Assembly: GCA_937901145.1 (NCBI GenBank)
Contig: CALCHE010000110.1
Span: 1-12,328, forward strand
Direction: 5' to 3'
Source: an uncultured Clostridia bacterium
GTDB lineage: Bacteria; Bacillota; Clostridia; Oscillospirales; Acutalibacteraceae
DNA length: 12,328 nt
Below are positions 7,168-12,328 of this stretch, piece by piece. Below the pieces are notes generated by a model, which was given only the letters and a program-made list of their open reading frames with translations, searched no databases and was not told where the DNA came from. A program made the position numbers and the translations under genes. The first letter of the stretch is position 1. Every line of letters begins with the position of its first letter.

Positions 7168-7196
7168 TTTACTTTTTTCTTTCAGAGGTATATTAT
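7168..7196 (+). promoter_or_regulatory. sigma-A promoter of the unknown membrane-protein gene
   Basis: TTTACT (7168-7173) and TATTAT (7191-7196) have a 17-base spacer. The predicted start is near 7203, giving a leader of about 36 nt. Confidence 0.6.
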
Positions 7197-7238
7197 AGAG
7201 TCATAATAAAAAACACTTTACATAAAGGGTAGGAACCA

Positions 7239-7925
7239 ATGACAAAAATTTCCTTAGAAAATAAAAGCGGTTACAGACTGAAAATCACATACGGTGATGA
7301 AATCTACACTCTCGAATGTCTGCAGAGAGTACTTATCCCCCTAAGAGAGGATGAGCCAAAACAGTTCAGAGTTTCTATCGACGAGGAATATTATTTTAAT
7401 AAGGTGATGTTTTCCTCTCTGATGGTACATGGACGTGGCTTCAGAAAATACCGTTCAGGGTATCTTTGCTATATGGCAAAGTTTGATATGCACTTTTCTG
7501 ACAGAGATATAATAACCCGTAAGCTTGAAATCAGACAGCATATAAGAAGATTAGAATATGATGTGGTATTTCCTTTGCTGACATTAGATGTAGATATGCC
7601 GGTATCATACAGCTTTCATAACAAAAGTCACGAAAGAAAGCTTAAAGCCTTCAGTATTCTTAATCAGCTTCCCTTTCAGCTTTTTTCTTTGTTTGCAGGC
7701 TGTGCATTTGTCGGCAGTGCCCTGTTTACTGAGTTCGAGGCTTTCAATATTGTTCTCGCACTGATGGGCGCAGGCTTTCTGGCTCTTTTCATAAACGATG
7801 TGAAAAAGCGCTATAAGCTTAATAATTTTGGTAAATATTTCGAGGATATTTTACTCTACGATTCCACACCCTGCCTGCCGGTTAAAATCCGCAAGCGGAC
7901 GGTTATATTTGACGACGATGAATAA
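7239..7925 (+). CDS. two-helix membrane protein of unknown function
   Basis: A 228-residue protein I do not recognise. Residues 1 to about 140 are soluble and beta-rich, with basic and aromatic residues and a run of charged segments around 88-106 (SDRD, TRKLEIRQH, RRLE). Two transmembrane helices follow at about 144-163 and 168-186, joined by a very short loop, so both ends should be cytoplasmic. A basic segment (KKRYK) and an acidic DDDE tail close the protein. The start ATG has GTAGGA a few bases upstream. It is a single gene with its own promoter, convergent with the phosphate transporter gene; its stop codon overlaps the A-run that serves as T-tract of the opposing terminator. The hairpin-helix layout resembles small membrane-anchored proteins, but no function can be assigned. 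Confidence 0.75.
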   Translation: MTKISLENKSGYRLKITYGDEIYTLECLQRVLIPLREDEPKQFRVSIDEEYYFNKVMFSSLMVHGRGFRKYRSGYLCYMAKFDMHFSDRDIITRKLEIRQHIRRLEYDVVFPLLTLDVDMPVSYSFHNKSHERKLKAFSILNQLPFQLFSLFAGCAFVGSALFTEFEAFNIVLALMGAGFLALFINDVKKRYKLNNFGKYFEDILLYDSTPCLPVKIRKRTVIFDDDE

Positions 7926-7951
7926 AAAAGCTCCGTGCATCACTGCACGGA
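7924..7951 (-). terminator. terminator between convergent genes
   Basis: An 8-bp perfect stem TCCGTGCA/TGCACGGA (7932-7939 with 7944-7951) has a TCAC loop. On the minus strand it is followed by GC and T6 (7924-7929), which suits termination of the transporter gene. On the plus strand the following T content is low, so it would work less well for the membrane-protein gene. Confidence 0.85.
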
Positions 7952-7959
7952 ACTTCTGT

Positions 7960-9702
7960 TTATATGGAATATTTTTCTTTATACTCTTCGTATCTTTCGT
8001 TGTAGTGGCTGATGTTTTCTTTTCTGACCTTTTTGGCGTAGGAGTGCATATCCATTTCCTGATGTGCGATTTCCTTGACACAGCCGGCGATATTGGAGCA
8101 GTGGTCAGCGACTCTTTCCAGGTTAGTGATGATGTCACCGAATACGAAGCCCTGCTCGATGGTACATTCACCCTTGGTAAGGCGGCGGATGTGCTGACTT
8201 TTAAGCTCAGCCTTGAGGTCATCTACTACCTGCTCGAGGGGTTCGACACCCTTGATAGCTTCTCTGTCATTTTCGACAAAGCTTCTGTAGGCAAGCTCCA
8301 TAATTTCGAGAACGGCATTTGTCATCGTCTTAAGTTCACCGGCCGCCTCGCCTGAGAAGCTCATCTTCTTTTCGTTCAGCTCCTCAGCTGACCTAAGAAT
8401 ACTTGCGGCGTGGTCAGAAATTCTTTCGAAATCTCCGATAATATGGAGAAGCTTTGCAGCCTCAGCACCGTCTGCATCGGTAAGCTCGAGAGAAGCAACC
8501 TTTACCAGATAGCTTCCGAGGATATCCTCATATTTGTCGGTCTTCTTTTCAGCCTTGATAACGAACTCGTAATCCTCGTCATTATGGCCGTCGAGAAGCT
8601 TAACTGCACGGCGGAAGCACTCTGTGGCGATGTCTGCCATAGTATGTGTCACACTGCGACAGCGCTCAACAGCGACTGCGGGAGTAGCGAGAAGTCTTTC
8701 GTCGAGCATTTCGTATTTTTCTTTTTCATCTGTATCCTTAATGGAAACAGTAGCGAGCTTTTCAAGAACCTTGATCATCGGTGCCCACATAATTACACAG
8801 AACACCTTGTAGAGAGTATTGACCACGGCGATGCCTACAGAGGTAGCTGTACCGTCAACGAAATCGAACTTAAAGATCGCGTTTGCACCGTAGAAAAGCA
8901 CGAGTGCGGCAATAGTACCGAAGATATTGAAGTAAAGGTGAACAAGAGTAGCTCTCTTTGCATTCTTGTTAGCACCGATGGAGGAGAGCACGGCAGTGAT
9001 ACAGGTACCGATAGCCATACCCATAACGATAGGTATCGCTGCACCGAAGGTGATGACTCCTGTAGTAGAGAGAGCCTGAAGAATACCGACGGATGCTGAT
9101 GAGGACTGGATAATAGAAGTGAGAACAGCACCTACGAGAACACCTAAAACAGGATTTGAGAAGAGAGTGAGAATATTGGTAAATTCAGGATCGTCCTTAA
9201 GACCCGAAACGGCATCGGACATAGCTGACATACCTGTCATAAGGGTAGCAAATCCTAAAAGAATCATAGCCGTGTCCTTATTCTTGCTCTTTTTAGAGAA
9301 CATAAGGAAGTAAATACCGATAAGCGCGAGCACGGGCACGAAAGAATCGGGCTTGAACAGATCCATTATTCCTCCACCCTTGATGTCGGCAAGAGAAAGA
9401 ATCCAGGATGTGACAGTAGTACCCACATTGGCACCCATAATGGGGCCCACGGCCTGGTGAAGAGTCATAATACCCGAGTTAACGAAGCCGACAACCATAA
9501 CGGTGGTAGCGGATGAAGACTGGATAATAGATGTTACGATAAGACCGAGTAAAAAGCCTTTGGCAGGATTGTCGGTCATTTTGCCAAGAACGGCTTTAAG
9601 CTGACCGCCAGCCTTTTTTTCCAGTGAATTACCCATAAGGTTCATACCGAAAAGGAAAAGGGACAGTCCTCCCACAAGGGATAACACATCAAACAGAGTC
9701 AT
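7960..9702 (-). CDS. Na+/phosphate symporter-like protein with C-terminal PhoU domain
   Basis: A 580-residue membrane protein of the Na/Pi cotransporter (PNaS, NptA/YjbB-like) family. The N-terminal membrane part (about 1-315) holds the two inverted repeats, each with the signature QSSSA (61-65 and 199-203) that forms the substrate path, and the conserved G-x-N-x-G-T-T (90-96) and G-x-x-I-G-T (228-233). After a charged linker, residues about 345-550 form a PhoU-like helical domain with the two metal-binding signatures FERISDH (425-431) and LERVADH (528-534). Bacterial relatives move phosphate out or in with sodium and are thought to be controlled through the PhoU part. The frame is open upstream to 9738, but ATG 9702 is used because AGAGG lies 8 bases before it and the membrane segment begins at once. 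No pst or pho genes are adjacent and no Pho box was recognised. Confidence 0.94.
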   Translation of the reverse strand: MTLFDVLSLVGGLSLFLFGMNLMGNSLEKKAGGQLKAVLGKMTDNPAKGFLLGLIVTSIIQSSSATTVMVVGFVNSGIMTLHQAVGPIMGANVGTTVTSWILSLADIKGGGIMDLFKPDSFVPVLALIGIYFLMFSKKSKNKDTAMILLGFATLMTGMSAMSDAVSGLKDDPEFTNILTLFSNPVLGVLVGAVLTSIIQSSSASVGILQALSTTGVITFGAAIPIVMGMAIGTCITAVLSSIGANKNAKRATLVHLYFNIFGTIAALVLFYGANAIFKFDFVDGTATSVGIAVVNTLYKVFCVIMWAPMIKVLEKLATVSIKDTDEKEKYEMLDERLLATPAVAVERCRSVTHTMADIATECFRRAVKLLDGHNDEDYEFVIKAEKKTDKYEDILGSYLVKVASLELTDADGAEAAKLLHIIGDFERISDHAASILRSAEELNEKKMSFSGEAAGELKTMTNAVLEIMELAYRSFVENDREAIKGVEPLEQVVDDLKAELKSQHIRRLTKGECTIEQGFVFGDIITNLERVADHCSNIAGCVKEIAHQEMDMHSYAKKVRKENISHYNERYEEYKEKYSI

Positions 9703-9737
9703 AATCACGACCTCTTTTCTTTTAATAAGCTGTAACA

Positions 9738-9754
9738 AACGGACTTACACCGTT
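9738..9754 (-). promoter_or_regulatory. small stem-loop at the predicted 5' end of the Na/Pi transporter mRNA
   Basis: The arms AACGG (9738-9742) and CCGTT (9750-9754) enclose a 7-base loop and begin at the predicted transcription start near 9754. With only 5 pairs it is modest evidence. Confidence 0.3.
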
Positions 9755-9760
9755 AAGTGA

Positions 9761-9789
9761 ATAATAACAATAATTGACAAACTTATCAA
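9761..9789 (-). promoter_or_regulatory. sigma-A promoter of the Na/Pi transporter gene
   Basis: On the minus strand TTGATA (9784-9789) and TATTAT (9761-9766) have a 17-base spacer. The leader is about 52 nt. Confidence 0.6.
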
Positions 9790-9910
9790 TAGTTTTTCAG
9801 AAAATAAATCAATTTTCCATACGCTGTAAAAAAACTTTCATCAAAGAATTAAAAAAGATATGCAAAAACACCAAGGCAAAAACTTCACTTATACCCTTTA
9901 TTTCACCCTG

Positions 9911-9950
9911 AAAACTTTTTTCAAAAAAACTCAAAAAAATTAAAAAAAGG
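9911..9950 (+). promoter_or_regulatory. phased A-tracts (probable UP element/curved DNA) before the tRNA promoter
   Basis: Three A7 runs at 9923-9929, 9933-9939 and 9942-9948 repeat every 9-10 bases, with an A4 run at 9911-9914 before them. They end 4 bases before the -35 box of the tRNA operon. Such helical phasing bends DNA and can serve as an UP element for the RNA polymerase alpha subunits at stable-RNA promoters. The surrounding 9790-9952 is AT-rich with no supported gene. Confidence 0.6.
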
Positions 9951-9952
9951 TA

Positions 9953-9981
9953 TTGACTTATCTGAAAAGCTGTGATATTAT
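9953..9981 (+). promoter_or_regulatory. strong sigma-A promoter of the tRNA-Thr/tRNA-Tyr operon
   Basis: TTGACT (9953-9958) and TATTAT (9976-9981) have a 17-base spacer, directly after the phased A-tracts. The predicted start is about 9988, where a short GCGT/ACGC dyad begins (9988-9998). The leader is about 22 nt before tRNA-Thr. Confidence 0.85.
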
Positions 9982-10009
9982 ATTCGAGCGTTGAACGCGA
10001 AAGATACAC

Positions 10010-10085
10010 GCTGGTGTAGCTCAGTTGGTAGAGCAGCTGATTTGTAATCAGCAGGTCGGGGGTTCGAGTCCGTCCACCAGCTCCA
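10010..10085 (+). tRNA. tRNA-Thr (anticodon UGU)
   Basis: A 76-nt tRNA with encoded CCA. Acceptor GCTGGTG/CACCAGC, D-arm GCTC/GAGC, anticodon stem GCTGA/TCAGC around TTTGTAA (anticodon TGT), discriminator T. The T-arm GGGGG-TTCGAGT-CCGTC has the standard loop, but the central pair of the stem is G-G and another is G-U, so the stem is weaker than usual. First gene of a two-tRNA transcript; only 9 bases separate it from the next tRNA. Confidence 0.96.
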
Positions 10086-10094
10086 GTTTAATAT

Positions 10095-10179
<85 letters not shown>

Positions 10180-10180
10180 G

Positions 10181-10215
10181 AAATCCTCGTACGAAAGTAC
10201 GGGGATTTACTTTTT
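10181..10215 (+). terminator. intrinsic terminator of the tRNA operon
   Basis: A 12-bp stem AAATCCTCGTAC/GTACGGGGATTT (one G-U) with a GAAA tetraloop (10193-10196) is followed by AC and T5. It starts 2 bases after the CCA of tRNA-Tyr. Confidence 0.93.
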
Positions 10216-10225
10216 ACCTATTACT

Positions 10226-10304
10226 TTTTCACTCTTCACTCCTTTAGCTTTACAGCTCGGATTTCTGAAGGTGATAAGTAATAAATAATAGTGAAGAAGT
10301 GAAA
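10226..10304. repeat. imperfect inverted repeat downstream of the tRNA operon
   Basis: The arms TTTTCACTCTTCACT (10226-10240) and AGTGAAGAAGTGAAA (10290-10304) are complementary apart from one inserted base and lie about 50 bases apart. The interior is AT-rich and noncoding. This TTCACT-rich type of intergenic sequence recurs, from memory, in gut Clostridia and may be a small non-autonomous mobile unit or a repeat remnant. No target-site duplication was established. Confidence 0.45.
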
Positions 10305-10311
10305 TTTACCC

Positions 10312-10345
10312 CCGTTCACAGAAGTGGATGGATTTTTTTCTTTTT
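10312..10345 (+). terminator. orphan intrinsic terminator upstream of the sigma-factor operon
   Basis: An 8-bp stem CCGTTCAC/GTGGATGG (10312-10319 with 10324-10331, two G-U pairs) with an AGAA loop is followed by A, T7, C and T5. No gene on the plus strand ends just before it. It may back up the tRNA terminator, belong to the repeat, or end a short RNA. The rest of the gap (10346-10416) shows nothing recognisable. Confidence 0.75.
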
Positions 10346-10416
10346 GCATTATAAAAATTCTGTGTTTTACTGTTTACAGCTAAGCTTCTCTTTTTCACGA
10401 CAAAATTCCCTACCGT

Positions 10417-10445
10417 TTGACATTTTTTCCTTTTTATGATATAAA
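10417..10445 (+). promoter_or_regulatory. sigma-A promoter of the ECF sigma operon
   Basis: TTGACA (10417-10422) and TATAAA (10440-10445) have a 17-base spacer. The predicted start is near 10452. An ECF-type AAC/CGTC promoter was not found in the gap, so the operon appears to be read by housekeeping RNA polymerase rather than by its own sigma factor. Confidence 0.8.
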
Positions 10446-10489
10446 CTACCTGTTAATCTTTTTAATAATTTTAAAACGGAGGTGAGATT

Positions 10490-11005
10490 TTGCTGAACAA
10501 GGAAGAACTCGACGCATACTGTCGCGAATACTATAACGACATTTACAGATACTGTATGCACTGTCTTTCCAATAAGGAGGACGCAGAGGATGCCACTCAG
10601 GACACCTTTGCCGTTTTCAGCAAAAAGGCACACCTTCTCGACGAAAAGCACATCAGAACCTGGCTGTTCAGAACAGCACACCATATGATTTTAAGAGAAT
10701 ACGCCCGAAGGTATAAAAAGACAAACAAAGAGGAGCCCCTGAAGGAAGAGGTCCTCGAAGCCTCACGGAGATTTACTACCTTCGATGAAAATATGATTTC
10801 CTTCTACGGCGGAAGATTCATAAGAGAAATTTATGAACGACTGTCAGACAGCGAAAAGCAACTCCTCGAAATGTGTCTTGACGGAAATCTGAAAACAGCA
10901 AAAATGTCCGAATTTTTAGGAATAGAGCAGCACGCCTGCTCCATGAGAAAAAAGCGTCTTAAGGAAAGATGCAGAGAAATAACCGAGGAAATTCTCTTTT
11001 ATTAA
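10490..11005 (+). CDS. ECF-type RNA polymerase sigma factor
   Basis: A 171-residue group IV (extracytoplasmic function) sigma factor. The region 2 core covers about 5-75, with DAEDATQDTF (31-40), the helix that binds core polymerase, then KHIRTWLFRTAHHMI (53-67) for -10 recognition. A variable linker spans about 76-105. Region 4 spans about 110-165, with the helix-turn-helix LKTAKMSEFLGIEQHACSMR (134-153) for the -35 element. There are no extra N- or C-terminal domains. The start is TTG at 10490, with GGAGGTGA at good spacing; no ATG fits the conserved N-terminus. The next gene encodes a single-pass membrane protein, the usual arrangement for a cognate anti-sigma factor, so it probably responds to an envelope signal. 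The regulon cannot be read from this window. Confidence 0.93.
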   Translation: MLNKEELDAYCREYYNDIYRYCMHCLSNKEDAEDATQDTFAVFSKKAHLLDEKHIRTWLFRTAHHMILREYARRYKKTNKEEPLKEEVLEASRRFTTFDENMISFYGGRFIREIYERLSDSEKQLLEMCLDGNLKTAKMSEFLGIEQHACSMRKKRLKERCREITEEILFY

Positions 11006-11021
11006 AATATTTTTTTGTTAC

Positions 11022-11060
11022 GTTTTTCTTTTCGGCAGATATATCTGTGAAGAGCGAAAC
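11022..11060 (+). other. long stem-loop between the sigma and anti-sigma genes
   Basis: GTTTTTCTTTTC (11022-11033) pairs with GAAGAGCGAAAC (11049-11060) with a few mismatches or G-U pairs, topped by the perfect palindrome CAGATATATCTG (11036-11047). No T-run follows, so it is not a classical terminator. It could set mRNA stability or the sigma to anti-sigma ratio. Confidence 0.4.
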
Positions 11061-11085
11061 TTACCAAAAGGAAGGGTGGTTTATT

Positions 11086-11922
11086 TTGGAAGTGGATAAT
11101 CAGGTTTTCGGAGAAAGCTCCGAGGCCTCAGAAAGCATAAAAAATCTTGAGTCAGAAGATTTTATTTTTAACAGTCAGAATAAGGAAGAAGCGAAAAACA
11201 ATCTCGATAGCTCTGTACAGGACATAGATGAATTTATCGGCTCGCTCATACAGGACATTCCCTCTCTCTCAGAGGAGGAAATCTCGGCAGGTATAGAGAA
11301 AATACACGCCAAAGCTCCTGTCACAGAAGCACCGACCCTTCAGATAAAAACCGACAGAAAGAAAAAAGTAACCCTCAAGGTGCTCTTCGCCGCGGCTGTA
11401 CTTTCCATCCTTTCATTTTCCTGTCTTTTCGTTATGGGTAACCACCATAACATCAGCATAGAAAACGGTTTCGTGTCCTTCGCCAAGGATACCATGCAGG
11501 TGGTATTTTTCGGCGACAGCGAAGAAAAGTATATCACCGTCGATGCACTGCTTACCGACCTGGAGGCTCACGGCTTCGAGGATATACTGTTCCCGCAGGA
11601 GTTTGTGAATAAATCGGATAAGTATAAAGTAAGTGTGCCTGTGTATAGTGAAGAAAACATGGTCAAACATTTTTCTGCGGACATATATAACGAAAACACT
11701 ACATTTGCACTTTCTATATATAGTTGCAACGATTTCAAAATATCAAATGGTTATCATGAAGCAAAAGACGGAAAAACCATAAAATATAACGATATAGACA
11801 TTCATATTTTTAGCTACGAAGAAGAGTCAACAATTGAATTTGTTTACAACGGATATTGTTATCGTATAAATGCAATCACTCCTTATTCGGAAATGTTAAA
11901 GATTGCTCAATCAATAAAATAA
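11086..11922 (+). CDS. single-pass membrane protein, probable cognate anti-sigma factor
   Basis: A 278-residue protein in the anti-sigma position of an ECF operon. Residues 1 to about 92 are cytosolic and acidic (many Glu, Ser, Asp), with a possible helix-rich sigma-binding segment (DSSVQDIDEFIGSLIQDI, 41-58). A basic RKKK precedes one transmembrane helix (about 96-118), followed by an extracellular domain of about 160 residues. The C-terminal part (IEFVYNGYCYRI... EMLKIAQSI) resembles DUF4367-type domains of clostridial anti-sigma-like proteins; this is a remembered likeness. No zinc-binding HxxxCxxC (ZAS) motif is present. The frame extends upstream to 10969, overlapping the sigma gene, but the TTG at 11086 is preferred because GGGTGG lies 6 bases before it. 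GC drops from about 53% (11461-11580) to about 30% (11641-11880) inside the extracellular domain. Confidence 0.75.
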   Translation: MEVDNQVFGESSEASESIKNLESEDFIFNSQNKEEAKNNLDSSVQDIDEFIGSLIQDIPSLSEEEISAGIEKIHAKAPVTEAPTLQIKTDRKKKVTLKVLFAAAVLSILSFSCLFVMGNHHNISIENGFVSFAKDTMQVVFFGDSEEKYITVDALLTDLEAHGFEDILFPQEFVNKSDKYKVSVPVYSEENMVKHFSADIYNENTTFALSIYSCNDFKISNGYHEAKDGKTIKYNDIDIHIFSYEEESTIEFVYNGYCYRINAITPYSEMLKIAQSIK

Positions 11923-11937
11923 GGAGACAAAATTATA

Positions 11938-12328
11938 ATGAAAAAGATTATAGCTGTTTTTCTCAGCTTGATTACATTAGTTTCTTTTTCTACCTTTAAT
12001 ATATCAGCAACAGACATAAATTACGAGGTTCCCGTAATACTTGATTTCGATTTAACATCAAGCCTTGATTCAAATATCGCAGCAGAAAATGACACAAGAG
12101 CTTCCGGATTAATTTTCTCCATCGCTTTAGGCATAGCAACCTCAGGTTCAAACTTACTTATCGAAGGAAAAACCTTGTGTTCCATGGAAGTTGTAAGATG
12201 CGGTTTTAAAGATCTGATGGTTCAGCGAAGAGCAAGTAGTTCAGATACCTGGAGAGATTACTACGAGTATGGTAATGTTTATACAGATTGGTCATCCGCC
12301 GGTCTCTCAACTACTCTCGCAGTTGCAC
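11938..12328 (+). CDS. small secreted protein, partial at window end
   Basis: The first 130 codons of a gene that runs off the right edge. The start ATG has AAGGAG 10 bases upstream and lies only 15 bases after the anti-sigma stop codon, so it is very likely in the same operon. The N-terminus (MKKIIAVFLSLITLVSF) is a signal peptide, probably cleaved after NISA. The mature part is Ser/Thr-rich, with a SGLIFSIALGIATSGS segment, then CSMEVVRCGFKDLMVQRR and TWRDYYEYG. The layout reminds me of small exported clostridial proteins of the DUF6147 type; I am not certain. Two cysteines (CSMEVVRC) lie close together and could form a disulfide. As part of a sigma/anti-sigma operon it may be a target or modulator of the system. 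Composition is AT-rich like the end of the preceding gene. Confidence 0.75.
   Translation, partial: MKKIIAVFLSLITLVSFSTFNISATDINYEVPVILDFDLTSSLDSNIAAENDTRASGLIFSIALGIATSGSNLLIEGKTLCSMEVVRCGFKDLMVQRRASSSDTWRDYYEYGNVYTDWSSAGLSTTLAVA

Noticed and set aside
7828..9099. Plus-strand open frames opposite the Na/Pi transporter
   Set aside because: They lie antisense to a full-length conserved transporter; translations are cysteine- and serine-rich without recognisable domains.
9809..10009. Minus-strand open frame in the AT-rich tRNA upstream region
   Set aside because: It overlaps the tRNA promoter and phased A-tracts, is made of Phe/Leu/Ser from low-complexity sequence and has no ribosome site.
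10346..10489. ECF-type autoregulatory promoter before the sigma gene
   Set aside because: No AAC/CGTC-type pair was found; a near-consensus sigma-A promoter explains transcription.
10367..10684. Minus-strand open frame overlapping the sigma-factor gene
   Set aside because: It spans the sigma operon promoter and is antisense to region 2 of the ECF sigma factor; no features support it.

Overview
The window looks like chromosomal DNA of an anaerobic, low-to-medium GC Firmicute, most likely class Clostridia and probably Ruminococcaceae/Oscillospiraceae. The basis is a DUF975 membrane protein, clostridial-type MetY and Na/Pi-PhoU proteins, strong AGGAGG-type ribosome sites, textbook sigma-A promoters with mostly 17-bp spacers, and short interspersed repeats of a kind I associate with gut Ruminococcaceae. 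This placement is from pattern recognition, not a search.

Left part (1-6000, all genes on the minus strand). In transcription order from the right: a secreted polysaccharide deacetylase with four FN3-like repeats (4292-5989), a small secreted protein of unknown function (3609-4148), O-acetylhomoserine sulfhydrylase MetY (2180-3475), the YchF/OLA1 GTPase-family ATPase (862-1956) and a DUF975 membrane protein (87-737). Four of the five have their own recognisable sigma-A promoter. ychF does not: it follows a 223-bp gap filled with short repeats, so it may be read from metY. The first 86 bases hold only the 3' flank of the DUF975 gene, with no clear terminator.

Middle part (6000-9800). A sugar-nucleotide type nucleotidyltransferase (6163-7080) is divergent from the deacetylase, with the two promoters back to back. 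Next comes an unrecognised two-helix membrane protein (7239-7925), convergent with a Na+/phosphate symporter-like protein carrying a C-terminal PhoU domain (7960-9702). Their 3' ends meet at a compact hairpin terminator.

Right part (9800-12328, all plus strand). A tRNA-Thr(UGU)/tRNA-Tyr(GUA) operon has a strong promoter preceded by helically phased A7 tracts. It is followed by a terminator, an inverted repeat and a second, orphan terminator. Then comes a probable signalling operon: an ECF sigma factor with a TTG start, a single-pass membrane protein that looks like its anti-sigma factor (also TTG), and a small secreted protein cut off by the window end.

The most interesting unit is that sigma/anti-sigma/secreted-protein operon. 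It has a sharp composition break inside the extracellular domain of the anti-sigma factor and a long intercistronic hairpin. A second theme is that several predicted transcripts begin with a stem-loop lying right at the predicted start site.
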